From Paraburkholderia sp. (lineage in GTDB: Bacteria; Pseudomonadota; Gammaproteobacteria; Burkholderiales; Burkholderiaceae): DNA of 64,000 bases. The stretch is taken from assembly GCF_028283785.1 (NCBI RefSeq), contig NZ_JAPWKB010000012.1:62001-126000 (forward strand), given 5' to 3'. The position numbers and the translations under genes were made by a program. The number at the start of each line of letters is the position of its first letter. Position 1 is the stretch's first letter. The notes below the pieces were generated by a model. The model was not told the origin of the DNA. It did no database searches and worked only from the letters and a program-made list of their open reading frames with translations. Positions 25,669 to 34,214 of the stretch are shown here, in pieces.

Positions 25669-27351
25669 ATGGAACGGCACGGCCCCGGCCCTACGCATGA
25701 CGTGACCAATCAGGTTCCGCCGCTCGCGGACTACAACTTCTTTGCCTGCGATCCGGCATTGAACGCCGCCGTCGATCGCGACGGTGCAGGCTGGCATCGC
25801 GATGCGCTGGACCGTCACGGGGCGGCACTCGGCACGCCCGAGATCCTCGCACTCGCCGATCTCGCCAACCGTCACACGCCCGAACTCTTCACGTTCAGCC
25901 CGCGCGGCGAACGCATCGATGCGCTCGCGTTTCATCCTTCGTGGCACGCGCTGCTTGGGTTGTTGCGCGGCGAAGGCCTGCACGCGTTGCCGTTCGCCGA
26001 ACCGCGCGCGGGCGCGATGGCCGCGCGCTGCGCCGGCTACTTCCTGCACGCGCAACTCGAATCCGGCTCGCTGTGTCCGCTGACGATGACCTTCGCCAGC
26101 ATCCCCGTGCTGCAACGCGAACCCGCGCTGTTCGACACGTTGCGCGACAAGCTCTACACGCGCGAGCACGATCCGCGCGACATACCGCTCGCCGATAAAC
26201 GCTCGATGATGATCGGTATGGGCATGACCGAAAAACAGGGCGGCTCCGACGTGCGCAGCAACCAGACCCGCGCATACGCGACGTCCGGCGCGGGACGCGG
26301 CGCCGGCTACGCGCTGGTCGGCCACAAATGGTTCTTCTCCGCGCCGCAATGCGACGCGCATCTGGTGCTCGCACGCACCGACGATCAGGCCGGACTGTCC
26401 TGCTTTTACGTGCCGCGCTTCGCGCCCGACGGCAGCAAGAACGCCGTGCAGATTCAACGTCTGAAGGACAAGCTCGGCAACAGGTCGAACGCGAGCAGCG
26501 AAGTGGAGTTTCACGATGCGTTCGGCGTGATGATCGGCGACGAAGGGCGCGGCGTGCCGACCATCATCGAAATGGCGAACTACACGCGGCTCGATTGCGT
26601 GATCGGCAGCGCCGCGCTGATGCGCGCGGCACTCGTCCAGGCCATCCACCACGCGCGGCATCGCAGTGCGTTCGGCCGGCATCTCGCGGATCAACCGTTG
26701 ATGCGCAACGTGCTCGCCGATCTCGCGCTCGAATCCGAAGCCGCGACCGTGCTGTTTATGCGCCTCGCGGCCGCGTTCGACGCGTCGTCGATGTCGGAGG
26801 CGTCGCCGGTCGAACGCGCGTGGCGGCGCATCGTCACGCCCGCCGCGAAATATTGGGTCTGCAAACGCACGCTCGAATTCACCGGCGAAGCGATGGAAGT
26901 GTGGGGCGGCAACGGTTACGTCGAAGAAGGTCCGATGGCGCGTTTCTATCGCGAAGCGCCGGTCAATTCGATCTGGGAAGGGTCGGGAAACGTGATGTGC
27001 CTCGACGTGTTGCGCGCGATGGAACGCGAGCCCGACGCCGCGCATGCGCTGTTCGACGCGTGGCGCGCCGACGCGCATGCGTCGCCGGTATTGGGCGCGG
27101 CGTTGCAGCGTCTCGCCGCGACCCTCGCCGAACCGGCCGAAATCCGCGAAGCATCGGCGCGGCGGATCGCGCAGCAGATTGTGCTGATCGCGCAGGCGTC
27201 GCTGCTGGTGCGGCATGCGCCGTCGGCGGTGGCCGATGCGTTTATCGCGACGCGACTCGGCGCGACGGCCGATCAGACCGGTCGCGTGTACGGCACCTTG
27301 CCCGCGACGGTCGATCACAAGGCGATCGTCGATCGCGCATTTATCCACTAA
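25669..27351 (+). CDS. AidB-like acyl-CoA dehydrogenase family protein
   Basis: A 560-residue flavoprotein. The segments RLKDKLGNRSNASSEVEFHD, GMGMTEKQGGSDVRSNQTRA and YREAPVNSIWEGSGNVMCLD match E. coli AidB closely, as does the overall length (AidB 541). AidB is an adaptive-response protein against alkylating agents with residual acyl-CoA dehydrogenase activity and DNA binding. Start ATG 25669 follows GAACGGAGACAGC; the N-terminal FFACDPALNAAVDRDGAGW is AidB-like. It is followed 78 bases later by an aldehyde dehydrogenase. It may act on alkylation damage or only in acyl-CoA chemistry; I favour the AidB branch on motif detail. Confidence 0.85.
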   Translation: MERHGPGPTHDVTNQVPPLADYNFFACDPALNAAVDRDGAGWHRDALDRHGAALGTPEILALADLANRHTPELFTFSPRGERIDALAFHPSWHALLGLLRGEGLHALPFAEPRAGAMAARCAGYFLHAQLESGSLCPLTMTFASIPVLQREPALFDTLRDKLYTREHDPRDIPLADKRSMMIGMGMTEKQGGSDVRSNQTRAYATSGAGRGAGYALVGHKWFFSAPQCDAHLVLARTDDQAGLSCFYVPRFAPDGSKNAVQIQRLKDKLGNRSNASSEVEFHDAFGVMIGDEGRGVPTIIEMANYTRLDCVIGSAALMRAALVQAIHHARHRSAFGRHLADQPLMRNVLADLALESEAATVLFMRLAAAFDASSMSEASPVERAWRRIVTPAAKYWVCKRTLEFTGEAMEVWGGNGYVEEGPMARFYREAPVNSIWEGSGNVMCLDVLRAMEREPDAAHALFDAWRADAHASPVLGAALQRLAATLAEPAEIREASARRIAQQIVLIAQASLLVRHAPSAVADAFIATRLGATADQTGRVYGTLPATVDHKAIVDRAFIH

Positions 27352-27429
27352 AAGAACCACGCCGGACCGCGAGCGGCGCGCCACGATGCGCGTCGCCGAT
27401 ACAACACCTAGAAAAACTCAGGGAGCATC

Positions 27430-28845
27430 GTGAGAAACAATATGTCCGGGATTGCCGCGCTCGACGCGTTGTTGAGCGAACAGCGGCACGCGTATCTGCG
27501 TGCGCCGTTTCCGTCGTGGGACGAACGCGCGCTGCATCTGAAGGCGCTTCGAAAGGTGTTGCTCGACAATCGCGACGCCCTCGCCGACGCGATGAGCGCC
27601 GACTTCGGCAATCGCGCGAAAGAAGAAGTGCTGCTCGCCGAATTCCTGCTGATCAAGGAAGAGATCGACGCCGCGCTGCGTCACGGCCGGCGCTGGATGA
27701 AGCCGCAACGCCGCAGCACCAACAAATGGCTGATGCCCGCGCGCGCGAAGGTCGTGCCGCAACCGCTCGGCGTGATCGGCATCATCGTGCCGTGGAACTA
27801 CCCCGTTCTGCTCGCCGCCGGACCGCTGATCAGCGCGCTGACGGCGGGCAATCGCGCGATCGTCAAGATGTCGGAACTGACGCCGCGCACGTCCGCGCTG
27901 TTCGAGCAACTGATTGCGCAGACGTTCGCGCGCGATCACGTCGCGGTCGTCAACGGCGACGCTGCGCTGGCCGCCGCGTTCAGCGCGCAGCCGTTCGACC
28001 ATCTGCTGTTTACCGGTTCGACGAAAGTCGGACACGAGGTGATGCGCGCCGCCGCGGACAACCTGACGCCGGTGACGCTGGAACTCGGCGGCAAATCGCC
28101 GGCCATCGTCACGCCGGGCGCGCGCTTCGACAACGCGGTCGACAACATCGTCGCGGGCAAGACCCTGAACGCGGGGCAAACCTGCGTCGCGCCGGATTAC
28201 GTGCTGGTGCCGCGCGGCCGCGAGCAGGCGTTCATCGACCGCGCGCGCGTGAAAATGGCGAAGATGTATCCGGATCTGGTGCGCAATCGCGATTACACGT
28301 CGATCATCTCCGACCGTCACTACGCGCGGCTTCAGCGTCTGGCCGACGAAGCGCAACTCGAAGGCGCGCAGCTTCACCTGCTCGCCGACACACCCGGCGA
28401 CGCCGCCGCGCGGCGCTTTCCGTTGATCGCCGTGACCGGTGCGCCCGATCCGGGCGCGCTGATGCAGGAAGAAATTTTCGGGCCGCTGCTGCCGCTCGTG
28501 CCGTACGACACGCTCGACGAAGCGATCGCCTACGTGAACGCGCGGCCGCGTCCGCTGGCGCTCTATCTTTACGCGGAAGATGCGAACACGATCCGGCGCG
28601 TCGAGCGCGAAACCATCGCGGGCGGGATGGCAGTCAACGAAACGCTGATGCATCTGGCGTGCGAAAGCCTGCCGTTCGGCGGTGTCGGCGCGAGTGGCAT
28701 GGGTGCGTATCACGGCTACGAAGGCTTCGTGACGTTCTCGAAGATGAAACCGGTGTTGACGCAGACGCGCTGGAACACGCGCGGCTGGATTTCGCCGCCG
28801 TACGGCAAGCGCGTGAATGCGCTGCTGAAATTGATGATGCGGTAA
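27430..28845 (+). CDS. Coniferyl-aldehyde dehydrogenase-like aldehyde dehydrogenase
   Basis: A 471-residue NAD(P)-dependent aldehyde dehydrogenase. The N-terminal ALLSEQRHAYLRAPFPSWDERALHLKAL and PQPLGVIGIIVPWNYPVLLA are typical of the coniferyl-aldehyde branch. The catalytic base region is LELGGKSPAIV near residue 220 and the catalytic cysteine is in NAGQTCVAPDYVL near 250. GTG 27430 has GGGAGC upstream; ATG 27442 is the alternative. It follows the AidB-like gene with no terminator I can see between them, so they may be cotranscribed. It ends 48 bases before the convergent FlhB-like gene. The natural aldehyde is not known. Confidence 0.86.
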   Translation: MRNNMSGIAALDALLSEQRHAYLRAPFPSWDERALHLKALRKVLLDNRDALADAMSADFGNRAKEEVLLAEFLLIKEEIDAALRHGRRWMKPQRRSTNKWLMPARAKVVPQPLGVIGIIVPWNYPVLLAAGPLISALTAGNRAIVKMSELTPRTSALFEQLIAQTFARDHVAVVNGDAALAAAFSAQPFDHLLFTGSTKVGHEVMRAAADNLTPVTLELGGKSPAIVTPGARFDNAVDNIVAGKTLNAGQTCVAPDYVLVPRGREQAFIDRARVKMAKMYPDLVRNRDYTSIISDRHYARLQRLADEAQLEGAQLHLLADTPGDAAARRFPLIAVTGAPDPGALMQEEIFGPLLPLVPYDTLDEAIAYVNARPRPLALYLYAEDANTIRRVERETIAGGMAVNETLMHLACESLPFGGVGASGMGAYHGYEGFVTFSKMKPVLTQTRWNTRGWISPPYGKRVNALLKLMMR

Positions 28846-28893
28846 CGCGGCTTTTTTGCGCGGGCACGGGCGCGGGCGCGTTTGCGCAAGCGC

Positions 28894-29277
28894 TTACGGC
28901 CAGCGCTTTCCGCCGTTCTTGCCCGGGCCGGACGGCGGATCGATGGTTTCGGTGGCCTCGACGTCCTGCACGTCGTTCGCGTTGGGCATCGACGGCGGTT
29001 CGACCTCGTCCGCGCCGCTTTCCAGCCGGTGCAGCCACGCCAGCAATTCCGCGATAGCCTGGTACAACTGCGGCGGAATCCGCGAATCGAGATCGACCTG
29101 CATCAGCAGCGACACCATTTCCGGTGCTTCGTGCACGTAGAGTCCGGTTTCCTTCGCGCGCTGGATGATCATCTCCGCGACCATCCCGTAGCCCTTGGCG
29201 ACCACGCGCGGCGCGGAATCGCCGCTTTGCGCGTCGTAGACGAGCGCAGCCGCGCTCTTGCGATTCGGGCGACGCAT
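28894..29277 (-). CDS. FlhB C-terminal-domain homologue (FhlB/FlhX type, EscU/YscU/HrcU family)
   Basis: A 127-residue soluble protein that aligns with the cytoplasmic C-terminal half of FlhB (ALVYDAQSGDSAPRVVAKGYG, APEMVSLLMQVDLDSRIPPQLYQAIAELLAWL). It lacks the membrane part, and the NPTH cleavage motif seen in FlhB is replaced by PNRK. Start 29277 overlaps the fliK-like gene's stop by a base, so the two are coupled. Similar proteins in other bacteria can stand in for the cleaved FlhB fragment in the export switch; the role here is inferred. Residues after 90 are Pro/Glu-rich and not conserved. Confidence 0.8.
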   Translation of the reverse strand: MRRPNRKSAAALVYDAQSGDSAPRVVAKGYGMVAEMIIQRAKETGLYVHEAPEMVSLLMQVDLDSRIPPQLYQAIAELLAWLHRLESGADEVEPPSMPNANDVQDVEATETIDPPSGPGKNGGKRWP

Positions 29278-29278
29278 C

Positions 29279-30796
29279 TCAGATGTCCCAGTCGTAGTCG
29301 TCGGTGAGCGGCGTGTTGCTGCGGTCGACGCGCCCCGGTCCGCGCGACTTGCTGCCCGCCGGACCATGAGCGGTGTTGGTGTGGTTGGGGTTGGCGTGGC
29401 CGCTGCCCGCACTGCCATTGCCGGCGCTGTGCGCATGCGTGCTCGCGGCAGCCGCGCCCATCGCCGCTGCATCGGCATCGGCCGAGCGTGCGGCATACGC
29501 CGACGCGGCCGCATGTGCCGCCGCTGCGCCGCCCGGCGTCATCGCCTCGCGTCCGCCGAATTCGCGGATCGACAGCGCGCTCAGTTCGATGCCGGCTGCG
29601 GCGAGCCGTTGCCTGAACGTGTCGCTTTGTCCGGCGAGCCGCGCCGCGCCGCCCGGACTGGCCAGCACGCGCGCCATCAGACGGGTGCCGGTCAGCGTCA
29701 GATCGACATCGACCGTGCCCAGCGACGGCAGCGACAAGGTCAGCCGCGTGCGCCACGGATAATCGTCCTCCGCATCCGCGCCGCCGCCGCTGCGGTCCCA
29801 TTCGTCGCCTTCCTGCTGGACCGTCCAGTCGAGCTTTGCGCCCGGCCACGGTTCGCCGGTCCAGCGAAACTGGCCGGTCGCGAGCATGTCGAGCTGCTGG
29901 CGCACCAGCGGCATGGTCGCCGGATGCACCGACGCCGCCATCGATTGCGATGCATTCGCGTTGCCCGCCGCCGAACCGTCGTCGAAAGCGGAACCGGGTG
30001 CGTGCGACAGCGCGCGAACGTGGACATTCGGCAGATCGGGCGCGGCGTGCGCCAATCCTTCGGCCAGCACCGCGCGTAATCCGTCGAACGACTGGACGTT
30101 CAGCGCCATTTTCACGAAGTTGCTGCCGTTCAGCGGACCGCTTTGCGCCGCGTTGCCGCCCGCGCCAGTGGCGCTAGCCATGACCGGCGATGCGCCGTGC
30201 ATGGCGGCCGACGCCGGATCGCCGTCGCCCGACCAGTCGAGCGGCAACTGGGTGGCATTCGCGAGCAGACGGTTTTGCGGCTCGCTCGCCAGATCGACGG
30301 GCGAGCGTTGGCCCGACAGCCATTGCGCGAGGTGGGATTCGTAGAAAAGACCGCTATCGGCGACCGTGCGTTCGAGCGCGGCGGCAAGCTGCGCGACCGG
30401 AACATGCGTCGCGCCGACGCTGGCGGTGCCGGTCGTGGCGGTGCTGGACGACGTAGCGGGGTCGCTGCCGAGCGGATCGAACAGCGGCAATGCGCCGACT
30501 TCGACGTCGATGCCGGGTGCGGCCGGCCAGATCGGCAACTGGCCGACCACGGCCGGCGTGGCTCCGCCGCCCGACGATGCGATTGCGTTCAGCGTCAACG
30601 CCACCGCCGACAACGCAGTCTGCGCGGACGCTTGGGGCGCCGCGGCGACCGCGGGTGGCGGGGTCACGAGCGGCTGTTCGAGGCCGAGCGTCGAAGCGCC
30701 CGCCTGCGACGTGGTCGCCCTGCCCGGCGTAATGTTGAGCAGGCTGTCGACCCGGTTCGCGAGCAGCGAAGCGAGTGCCGTGTCGATTCCGTTCAT
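29279..30796 (-). CDS. Second FliK-like hook-length control protein
   Basis: A 505-residue protein, largely Ala/Ser/Pro-rich and disordered for the first 330 residues. The C-terminal segment around LTLSLPSLGTVDVDLTLTGTRLMARV, followed by FRQRLAAAGIELSALSI, resembles the FliK C-terminal hook-length domain, although LPSLG replaces the usual LxPxxLG form. AGGAACCCGGC precedes the ATG. It lies after fliT and runs into the FlhB-C gene on the same strand. The canonical FliK is encoded at 38117-39634, so this is a paralogue of unknown role, probably in substrate switching. Confidence 0.72.
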   Translation of the reverse strand: MNGIDTALASLLANRVDSLLNITPGRATTSQAGASTLGLEQPLVTPPPAVAAAPQASAQTALSAVALTLNAIASSGGGATPAVVGQLPIWPAAPGIDVEVGALPLFDPLGSDPATSSSTATTGTASVGATHVPVAQLAAALERTVADSGLFYESHLAQWLSGQRSPVDLASEPQNRLLANATQLPLDWSGDGDPASAAMHGASPVMASATGAGGNAAQSGPLNGSNFVKMALNVQSFDGLRAVLAEGLAHAAPDLPNVHVRALSHAPGSAFDDGSAAGNANASQSMAASVHPATMPLVRQQLDMLATGQFRWTGEPWPGAKLDWTVQQEGDEWDRSGGGADAEDDYPWRTRLTLSLPSLGTVDVDLTLTGTRLMARVLASPGGAARLAGQSDTFRQRLAAAGIELSALSIREFGGREAMTPGGAAAAHAAASAYAARSADADAAAMGAAAASTHAHSAGNGSAGSGHANPNHTNTAHGPAGSKSRGPGRVDRSNTPLTDDYDWDI

Positions 30797-30853
30797 GCCG
30801 GGTTCCTGATATCAAACGTGCGGCTGCGCACGGCGTTCACAGCCTGTCCATAC

Positions 30854-31180
30854 TCAGCGCGCGCCGTACAGCTCCTTGATTACCCGCGCCGGGCGGCCGG
30901 CAAACAGCGCCGACAGATTGGCCAGCCTCGGGTTCGCCAGATCCCGGATGGCGGCGTCGTCTGCCAGAATCCGGCAGACCAGATCGTATTTTCGTGAGCG
31001 CTCGCTCTCATCGAGCGCCACGTCCAGCTCTGCCTCCTTCAGCAGGTCGACCTCGTGCCGGTACTCTTCCTGCAAGTGCACCAGGTCATTCCACAGGGAG
31101 CGGCGTGCTGCCATCAGCATGCGGCCTGAAATCGCTGCGATCGCCTCGTATCGGGCGAAATAGTCTGCGTTCGGGTTCAT
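30854..31180 (-). CDS. fliT: Flagellar export chaperone FliT
   Basis: A small 108-residue helical protein. FliT is the chaperone of the cap protein FliD and, in enterics, an antagonist of FlhDC; the sequence begins PNADYFARYEAIAAISGRML, with the rest made of amphipathic helices and no membrane segment. Its call rests mainly on its size and its place nine bases after fliS. It ends 57 bases before the FliK-like gene on the same strand. fliD is not in the window. Confidence is moderate because FliT proteins diverge strongly. Confidence 0.68.
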   Translation of the reverse strand: MNPNADYFARYEAIAAISGRMLMAARRSLWNDLVHLQEEYRHEVDLLKEAELDVALDESERSRKYDLVCRILADDAAIRDLANPRLANLSALFAGRPARVIKELYGAR

Positions 31181-31189
31181 CTCGTGCTT

Positions 31190-31612
31190 TTACGCGGAGG
31201 GCTGGGCCGCCATCCGTGCGATCTCCGGGGCAATCCCGAGCCAGGCTTCTTCGAGGGTGGCCAACAAGCCGTCCACTTCGATCAGCATGGCTTCGTTTTG
31301 CTTCGCGTTGGCTTCGAGAAGCCGCCGCGCCATATAGTCGTATAGTGAGTCCAGCCGGATTGCAATCTCACCACCCGCTTCCTTGTTCACCGCCTGACGC
31401 AGGCCCTGCTCGACGATCTGGATCGCCTTGCCGATGGCCTCTCCACGACCCGCTACGTTGCCGGTCTGAACGTGCATCCGTGCTTGTGCCACGGCGCGAC
31501 GCGCGCCCTGGTACAGCATCTCGATCAGACGATGCGGACTTGCGCCCATCACCCCCGTCTCAACGCCGACGCGTGCGTACGCATTGGCTCCAGACTGTCC
31601 TGGGGAAAACAT
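31190..31612 (-). CDS. fliS: Flagellin chaperone FliS
   Basis: A 140-residue helical chaperone that keeps flagellin unfolded for export. The N-terminal half shows AYARVGVETGVMGASPHRLIEMLYQGARRAVAQA and then IVEQGLRQAVNKEAGGEIAIRLDSLYDYMARRLLEA, the standard FliS pattern. It is the first gene of the unit and is preceded 90 bases upstream by a sigma-28-type promoter (31702-31729), as expected for a late gene. The flagellin gene itself is outside the window. Confidence 0.93.
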   Translation of the reverse strand: MFSPGQSGANAYARVGVETGVMGASPHRLIEMLYQGARRAVAQARMHVQTGNVAGRGEAIGKAIQIVEQGLRQAVNKEAGGEIAIRLDSLYDYMARRLLEANAKQNEAMLIEVDGLLATLEEAWLGIAPEIARMAAQPSA

Positions 31613-31701
31613 CGGCGCTCCTCCTGTCTTGCAACTTGCGGTTGATCACTTTCGGCCATGCGAACCCGAAAACGTCGGTTCGCAATTTGCCTGGTAAGTG
31701 G

Positions 31702-31729
31702 TTATCGGAAAGACAGCGAAAAAGCTTTA
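31702..31729 (-). promoter_or_regulatory. Sigma-28 (FliA) promoter of the fliS unit
   Basis: On the minus strand TAAA, 16 bases, then TCCGATAA match the FliA consensus TAAA-N15-GCCGATAA with one mismatch in the -10 and a one-base longer spacer. The TAAAGCTT start of the -35 also fits. It lies 90 bases before fliS. Confidence 0.75.
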
Positions 31730-31843
31730 GGCCATCGTGGCGGACGTTAAGAGATTATTTACCGTCTGGCTCGACCTGCGCGGTAGGCGTGCGGGCTGCA
31801 AACGCACCGGAACGGTGCGCTCGACCGCCTTCGCCGTTCGCAT

Positions 31844-32179
31844 TCAGACCGAAATCTGCATGATGTCGTTGTAAGCCGACACCAGCTTGTTGCGAACCTG
31901 CAAACCGAACTGGAATCCGACGTTCGCTTTCTGCATGTCGACCATCACATCGTTCAGCGACACGTTCGACGAACCCACTTCGAACGCCTGCGCTTCGCCG
32001 ACCGCGTGTTGCTGATCGCCGCTGATCTTGTCGATCGATGCCTTCAGCGCCGACGCGAATCCGCCAGCCGACGCGGCGCTCGAATCATTAGTGACCGATG
32101 CGCTGCCACCGGCAGCCTGGGCCGCCATCGTTTGCATCTGTTGCAGGGCTGATGCGAGCGGGTTCACGGGGGATGTCAT
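31844..32179 (-). CDS. fliE: Flagellar hook-basal body protein FliE
   Basis: A 111-residue protein joining the MS ring to the rod. The C-terminal [33 protein letters not shown] is the FliE signature. ATG 32179 is chosen because the protein starts there with [15 protein letters not shown] and ACGGAGTAAAT is upstream; the upstream codons are not conserved. It is divergent from fliF with 241 bases between the starts, while fliS lies 231 bases behind its stop with its own promoter. It is expected to be an early flagellar gene. Confidence 0.92.
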   Translation of the reverse strand: MTSPVNPLASALQQMQTMAAQAAGGSASVTNDSSAASAGGFASALKASIDKISGDQQHAVGEAQAFEVGSSNVSLNDVMVDMQKANVGFQFGLQVRNKLVSAYNDIMQISV

Positions 32180-32420
32180 ATTTACTCCGTTGATCAGAAA
32201 ATCCGGCACGACGAGGCGCACCGATCTGAACGAAAGCATAGCAGCGGGCCTTTTTCGAAAGCCGTGAAAGTAGGGGGAAAACCCGGCTCTATTCGGGCGA
32301 TCGGGTTGCGGCGTGCTCCGGATAATTCATCCTCATGAAAGTCTCTGTCCCTGCGTGGCTTCCGATTCTCCGGAACACGTCTAGCGACAGGACCCCAGGC
32401 ATCCCGGAGATACCCGACGC

Positions 32421-34214
32421 ATGGATTCGTCAGCCAACTCTTTGATTAACCCCGACGCCCGCATGGGCCTGGCCGGAGCAACGGCAGGCGCCGGCGCGAC
32501 CGGCCAGCCTGAGCTGTCCGGCGCAGGCGTCGGCGGTAACTTCTCGCAGCGCCTGTCGGGCCTCGCGCAAATGCGCGGCAACCCGCGCGCACCGCTGATC
32601 TTCGCAGTCGCCGTCCTCGTGGCGGTGGTCGCGGGCCTGATCCTGTGGTCGCGGCAACCTGATTACAAGGTGCTGTACAGCAACCTGTCGGATCAGGACG
32701 GCGGCACGATCGTCACCGCGCTGCAGGCCGCGAACATTCCGTACAAACTGTCGGATGGCGGTGGCGCGATCCTCGTGCCGTCGGAACAGGTTCACGAAAC
32801 CCGTCTGCGGCTGGCCTCGCAAGGTCTGCCGAAGTCCGGTTCGGTCGGTTTCGAACTGATGGACAACCAGAAGTTCGGGATTAGCCAGTTCGCCGAACAG
32901 GTTAACTATCAGCGCGCACTCGAAGGCGAGCTGGAAAAGACCATCCAGTCGATTTCCGCCGTGCGCACCGCGCGCGTCCATCTGGCGATTCCGAAGCCGT
33001 CCGTGTTCGTCCGCGAACGCGAAGCGCCGTCGGCGTCGGTGATGCTCAATATGTATCCGGGCCGCGTACTCGACGAAGGCCAGGTCGCGGCGATTTCGCG
33101 GATGGTGGCGTCGGCGGTGCCGGACATGCCCGCTTCGGGCGTAACGATCGTCGATCAGGACGGCAACCTGCTGACGCAGCAGAACTCCGGCGCCGGGCTG
33201 GACGCGACGCAGCTGAAGTATCGCCAGCAGATCGAACGCAATACGCAAAAGCGCATCGACGCGATCCTCGCACCGCTGTTCGGCGCAGGTAACGCGCATT
33301 CGCAGGTCAGCGCCGATATCGATTTCTCGCGCACCGAGCAGACCGCCGAAAGCTACGGTCCGAACGCCAACCCGCAACAGGCCGCGATCCGCAGCCAGCA
33401 GACCAGCACCGCGACCGAAACGGGTCAAAGCAGCGTCGGCGGTGTGCCGGGCGCGCTGTCGAACCAGCCGCCGCAACCCGCGTCCGCGCCGATCAACGCG
33501 CCCAACGGTGCAAGCGGTGCCGCGCCGACCACGCCGGTCAGCGACCGCAAGGACGCCACGACCAACTACGAACTCGACAAGACCGTCCGTCATTACGAGT
33601 TGCCGCAAGGTGGCATCAAGCGCCTGAGCGTGGCCGTGGTGGTGAATTACATGCGCACCGTCGATGCCAAGGGCAAGGTCACGATGCAGCCGGTTCCCGC
33701 CGACAAGCTGACGCAGGTCAACCAGCTGGTGAAGGACGCGATGGGCTACGACGAGCGCCGCGGCGACTCGGTCAACGTGGTCAACAGCGCGTTCACCACC
33801 GACATCGACCCGAACGCGGACGTGCCGTGGTGGCGTACGCCGGACATGATCGCGATGGCCAAGCAGGTGGCCACGTATATCGGTATCGGTATCGTCGCGC
33901 TGATCCTGTATCTGATGATGGTGAAGCCGGCCCTGCGTCGCGCTTTCCCGCCGCCGCCGGAAGCAGTCCCCGCGGTCGCATCGTCGGACGAACCGATCCT
34001 GCTCGACGGCATTCCGGATTCGGAACGCATCGGTGGCGTGGGCGGCGCAGAAGGCGCAGCCGCGCTGGAAGGTCCTGGCGGTACGGATCTGCTGACGTTC
34101 GAGAACGAAAAGCACAAGTTTGAGAAGAACCTGGAATTCGCTCGCACCATCGCGCGCCAGGATCCGAAGGTAGTAGCAACTGTCGTCAAGAATTGGGTGA
34201 GCGATGAGCGCTGA
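32421..34214 (+). CDS. fliF: Flagellar MS-ring protein FliF
   Basis: A 597-residue inner-membrane protein that forms the MS ring. Membrane segment 1 lies at about residues 58-76 (IFAVAVLVAVVAGLILWSRQ) and segment 2 at about 483-502 (YIGIGIVALILYLMMV). Between them lie YscJ-like domains (GLPKSGSVGFELMD, EGELEKTIQSISAVRTARVH) and a disordered stretch near 320-390. The C-terminal cytoplasmic tail (FARTIARQDPKVVATVVKNWVSDER) is the FliG-binding site. It overlaps fliG by 11 bases. CCCGGAGATACCC is the ribosome binding site. It heads the plus-strand fliFGHIJK unit. Confidence 0.96.
   Translation: MDSSANSLINPDARMGLAGATAGAGATGQPELSGAGVGGNFSQRLSGLAQMRGNPRAPLIFAVAVLVAVVAGLILWSRQPDYKVLYSNLSDQDGGTIVTALQAANIPYKLSDGGGAILVPSEQVHETRLRLASQGLPKSGSVGFELMDNQKFGISQFAEQVNYQRALEGELEKTIQSISAVRTARVHLAIPKPSVFVREREAPSASVMLNMYPGRVLDEGQVAAISRMVASAVPDMPASGVTIVDQDGNLLTQQNSGAGLDATQLKYRQQIERNTQKRIDAILAPLFGAGNAHSQVSADIDFSRTEQTAESYGPNANPQQAAIRSQQTSTATETGQSSVGGVPGALSNQPPQPASAPINAPNGASGAAPTTPVSDRKDATTNYELDKTVRHYELPQGGIKRLSVAVVVNYMRTVDAKGKVTMQPVPADKLTQVNQLVKDAMGYDERRGDSVNVVNSAFTTDIDPNADVPWWRTPDMIAMAKQVATYIGIGIVALILYLMMVKPALRRAFPPPPEAVPAVASSDEPILLDGIPDSERIGGVGGAEGAAALEGPGGTDLLTFENEKHKFEKNLEFARTIARQDPKVVATVVKNWVSDER

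Noticed and set aside
32180..32420. A sigma-54 or sigma-28 promoter between fliE and fliF.
   Set aside because: I found no TGGCAC-N5-TTGC or TAAA-N15-GCCGATAA match on either strand; any promoter here is of another type.
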